Positions 32,472 to 34,520 of a stretch of DNA of 34,520 nucleotides are shown here, piece after piece; the stretch's first letter is position 1; every line of letters begins with the position of its first letter. The notes beneath the pieces were generated by a model, which was not told the DNA's origin, made no database searches, and worked only from the letters and a program-made list of their open reading frames with translations. The translations under genes and the position numbers were made by a program. The stretch is from positions 1-34,520 of the forward strand of contig JAVZOV010000004.1 of assembly GCA_038881895.1 (NCBI GenBank). Direction: 5' to 3'. The stretch comes from Thermoprotei archaeon (GTDB taxonomy: Archaea > Thermoproteota > Thermoprotei > Gearchaeales > WAQG01).

Positions 32472-34520
32472 ATGACTAAAGCTGTAATAATGGCTGGTGG
32501 TGAGGGTACCAGGCTTAGGCCATTGACAATTAATAGGCCTAAACCTATGGTACCATTCTTTAATAAGCCTTTAATGGAATATACTATTGAGCGTTTATAT
32601 GAATCCAATTTGAGGGACATTTATGTTACTTTACATTATCTTCCTGTTGTTGTTACTGGATATTTTGATGATGGTTCTAGGTGGAATGTACGTTTAAAAT
32701 ATTCGATTGAAGATAGACCTTTGGGTACGGCTGGTGGTGTGAGGGTTATATTTGATGAATTAGATGACACGTTAATAGTGGTTAGTGGTGATCTGCTTTC
32801 CGATATTGATTTGAGCAGCATGCTTAATTTTCATAGAAGTAAGGGTTCAGTTTTTACGATGGCTTTGATTACTGTCGAGAATCCATTAGAATTTGGTGTG
32901 GCATTGCTTGATCATGAAGGGAGGTTAAAAAAATTTGTTGAGAAACCAGGATGGGGTGAAGTATTCTCTAATACTGTAAATGCAGGTGTATATATAATAG
33001 AGCCAGAAATATTAGAGCTAATTCCCAAAGGATCGGAGTTTGATTTCAGTCGTGATTTGATACCTCTTTTGCTTAAAAGAGATTATCCAGTGTATGGTTA
33101 CATTCATAATGGATACTGGAAGGATATTGGAAACACTGAGCAATATAGAAAAGCTCATGAAGAATTGTTAGATAATTTAAAAGGAATTAGAGTAGTATCT
33201 AAGCCTTTTGATGATAAGATATACATTGGAAGTGAATGTTCGATAGATTCAACAGCAACAATAATAGGACCTGTTCTAATAGGATCTAACGTAACGATTA
33301 AAGAAAACACAGTTATAGGACCATACGTGGTAATTGGTGATGACGTGATCATAGAAAGAAGTACAAAGATAGAGCACAGTATTATATGGAATGGGAGTTT
33401 TATTGGTTCACGTTCTCAATTGAACGGATCAATAGTTGGAGAGCGTGTCACTATGAAGTCAGGTGTATATGCCTATGAAGGATCCGTAATTGGTGATGAG
33501 TGTGTAATAGGTAATGATGTAATAATAAAGTCTAGTGTTAAAATTTGGCCAAAGAAGAATGTCGAATCAGGCCTTGTTATTAGTTCGGATATAACTGCGG
33601 GCATTAAAAGTGTTAAAAAGTTGTTCGGTATGTATGGTATTAATGGTGTGGCTAACATAGAAATGACACCCGAGCTTGCATCAAAAATAGGTGCCGCATT
33701 AGCTACTATAGTAAAACCAGGTTCTGTGGTCACGACAAGCAGGGACATGATGAAAGCATCAAGAATGCTTAAAAGAGCTTTTATTGCAGGTCTGCTATCC
33801 GCAGGCATTAATGTATATAATTTAAGAGCTGTGCCATCCCCGATTACTAGACTTTTCGTTGTACAGTCTTCATCAGAATATGGTGTTCATATTAGGATGC
33901 ATAACACATTACCAGATATCATGCGCATTGAGATCTATGATTCAAATGGACTTAATATTAATCCAACTGTGGAAAGAAAGATAGAGAATCTGGTTTACAG
34001 AGAAGATTACAGAAGAGTAGATTACAATATGGTTGGTGATATATATTATCCATCTCGAGTTTATGAACCTTATGAAGATTATATTTATAAATCTATCGAT
34101 ACTTCATCCTTGCGTAAATGGCATGAAAAAGTAGTTATTGATTTGGGCCAAGGCACAGCTTCCCTTATCCTACCGCAGCTTCTTAGCAAATCGGGTATAG
34201 ATACAATTTTAATAAACTTAGCACCTGAAATCAGTTATAGAATTAGTGAGAAGAGAAGTGAACTAAGTTCTTTTATGCATAAAGTTGTGCAATCAACGGA
34301 AGCCAAGGCTGGATTTATAATTGATCAAAGCGGTGAAAGGTTATTGATTGTCGATGAAAAAGGAAGAACCTTAAGCGGGTTACAGAGTCTTATGTTAATG
34401 ATAATGATTGCCCCCGACTTTAATATAACTAAATTTGCCATTCCAATGAGTGTATCTAGCGGTATCGATGAGTTTGCAGACAAATACAATATTTCTTTAA
34501 TAAGAACTGATACTTCATCT
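32472..34520 (+). CDS. Sugar-phosphate nucleotidyltransferase fused to a phosphomannomutase-like domain (partial at window end)
   Basis: It probably makes or regulates GDP-mannose or a similar nucleotide sugar. The N-terminal 235 residues are a nucleotidyltransferase with AVIMAGGEGTRLRPLTINRP and KPMVPF, followed by GTAGGVRVI and VVSGDLLSD. Residues about 245-365 are hexapeptide repeats of a left-handed beta helix (IGPVLIGSNVTIKENTVIGP). From about 380 onward comes an alpha-D-phosphohexomutase-like region (VVTTSRDMMKASRML). Its phosphoserine loop is degenerate: near residues 472-482 the usual TASHNP reads IRMHNTLPD, with no serine. Similar fusions annotated as mannose-1-phosphate guanylyltransferase with an inactive mutase domain are known in bacteria. 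The frame is still open at 34520 after 683 codons. Confidence 0.9.
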   Translation, partial: MTKAVIMAGGEGTRLRPLTINRPKPMVPFFNKPLMEYTIERLYESNLRDIYVTLHYLPVVVTGYFDDGSRWNVRLKYSIEDRPLGTAGGVRVIFDELDDTLIVVSGDLLSDIDLSSMLNFHRSKGSVFTMALITVENPLEFGVALLDHEGRLKKFVEKPGWGEVFSNTVNAGVYIIEPEILELIPKGSEFDFSRDLIPLLLKRDYPVYGYIHNGYWKDIGNTEQYRKAHEELLDNLKGIRVVSKPFDDKIYIGSECSIDSTATIIGPVLIGSNVTIKENTVIGPYVVIGDDVIIERSTKIEHSIIWNGSFIGSRSQLNGSIVGERVTMKSGVYAYEGSVIGDECVIGNDVIIKSSVKIWPKKNVESGLVISSDITAGIKSVKKLFGMYGINGVANIEMTPELASKIGAALATIVKPGSVVTTSRDMMKASRMLKRAFIAGLLSAGINVYNLRAVPSPITRLFVVQSSSEYGVHIRMHNTLPDIMRIEIYDSNGLNINPTVERKIENLVYREDYRRVDYNMVGDIYYPSRVYEPYEDYIYKSIDTSSLRKWHEKVVIDLGQGTASLILPQLLSKSGIDTILINLAPEISYRISEKRSELSSFMHKVVQSTEAKAGFIIDQSGERLLIVDEKGRTLSGLQSLMLMIMIAPDFNITKFAIPMSVSSGIDEFADKYNISLIRTDTSS

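Overview
This window looks like a chromosomal segment of an AT-rich, probably thermophilic archaeon, most likely of the Thermoproteota/TACK group. The evidence is an archaeal-type PheRS pair, a GHMP-type shikimate kinase, a transketolase split into two genes, LysW carrier-protein amino-acid biosynthesis, a C/D box sRNA, and TATA boxes about 25 bases before leaderless or short-leader starts. I ran no database search, so the taxonomic call is inference.

Layout. Positions 1-860 hold the edge of a dispersed noncoding repeat and an N-terminally truncated TnpB. Positions 1046-4229 hold overlapping pheS-pheT. Positions 4230-9581 form a sugar island: a GH1 beta-glycosidase bracketed by two directly repeated, decayed TnpB/IS605 right ends, then a PIG-L type deacetylase divergent from a GH31 alpha-glucosidase. 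An orphan ATP-grasp protein (9732-10799) and an ornithine cyclodeaminase/alanine dehydrogenase family gene (11021-11980) follow.

Positions 11975-21398 on the minus strand form one compact shikimate-pathway operon, transcribed tktN-tktC-aroF-aroB-aroD-aroE-aroK-aroA-aroC-aroQ-tyrA. It covers every step from erythrose-4-phosphate supply to prephenate dehydrogenation. The genes overlap or nearly touch and most have Shine-Dalgarno motifs, several of which move the start inward from the longest reading frame.

Positions 21485-32213 are mainly arginine and carbamoyl-phosphate metabolism: argG-argH, an ACT-domain protein, lysW-argX-lysK (all minus), and divergently carA-carB (plus). The lysW/carA intergenic region has two perfect palindromes at the carA promoter. 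A well-formed C/D box sRNA lies convergent to carB; one guide appears to match the peptidyl-transferase region of 23S rRNA. The window ends inside a nucleotidyltransferase/phosphomannomutase-like fusion gene.

I found no CRISPR array, tRNA, rRNA or recognisable defence system. The least explained elements are the dispersed repeat (1-139 and 25080-25221), the paired TnpB fossils around the GH1 gene, and the sRNA.
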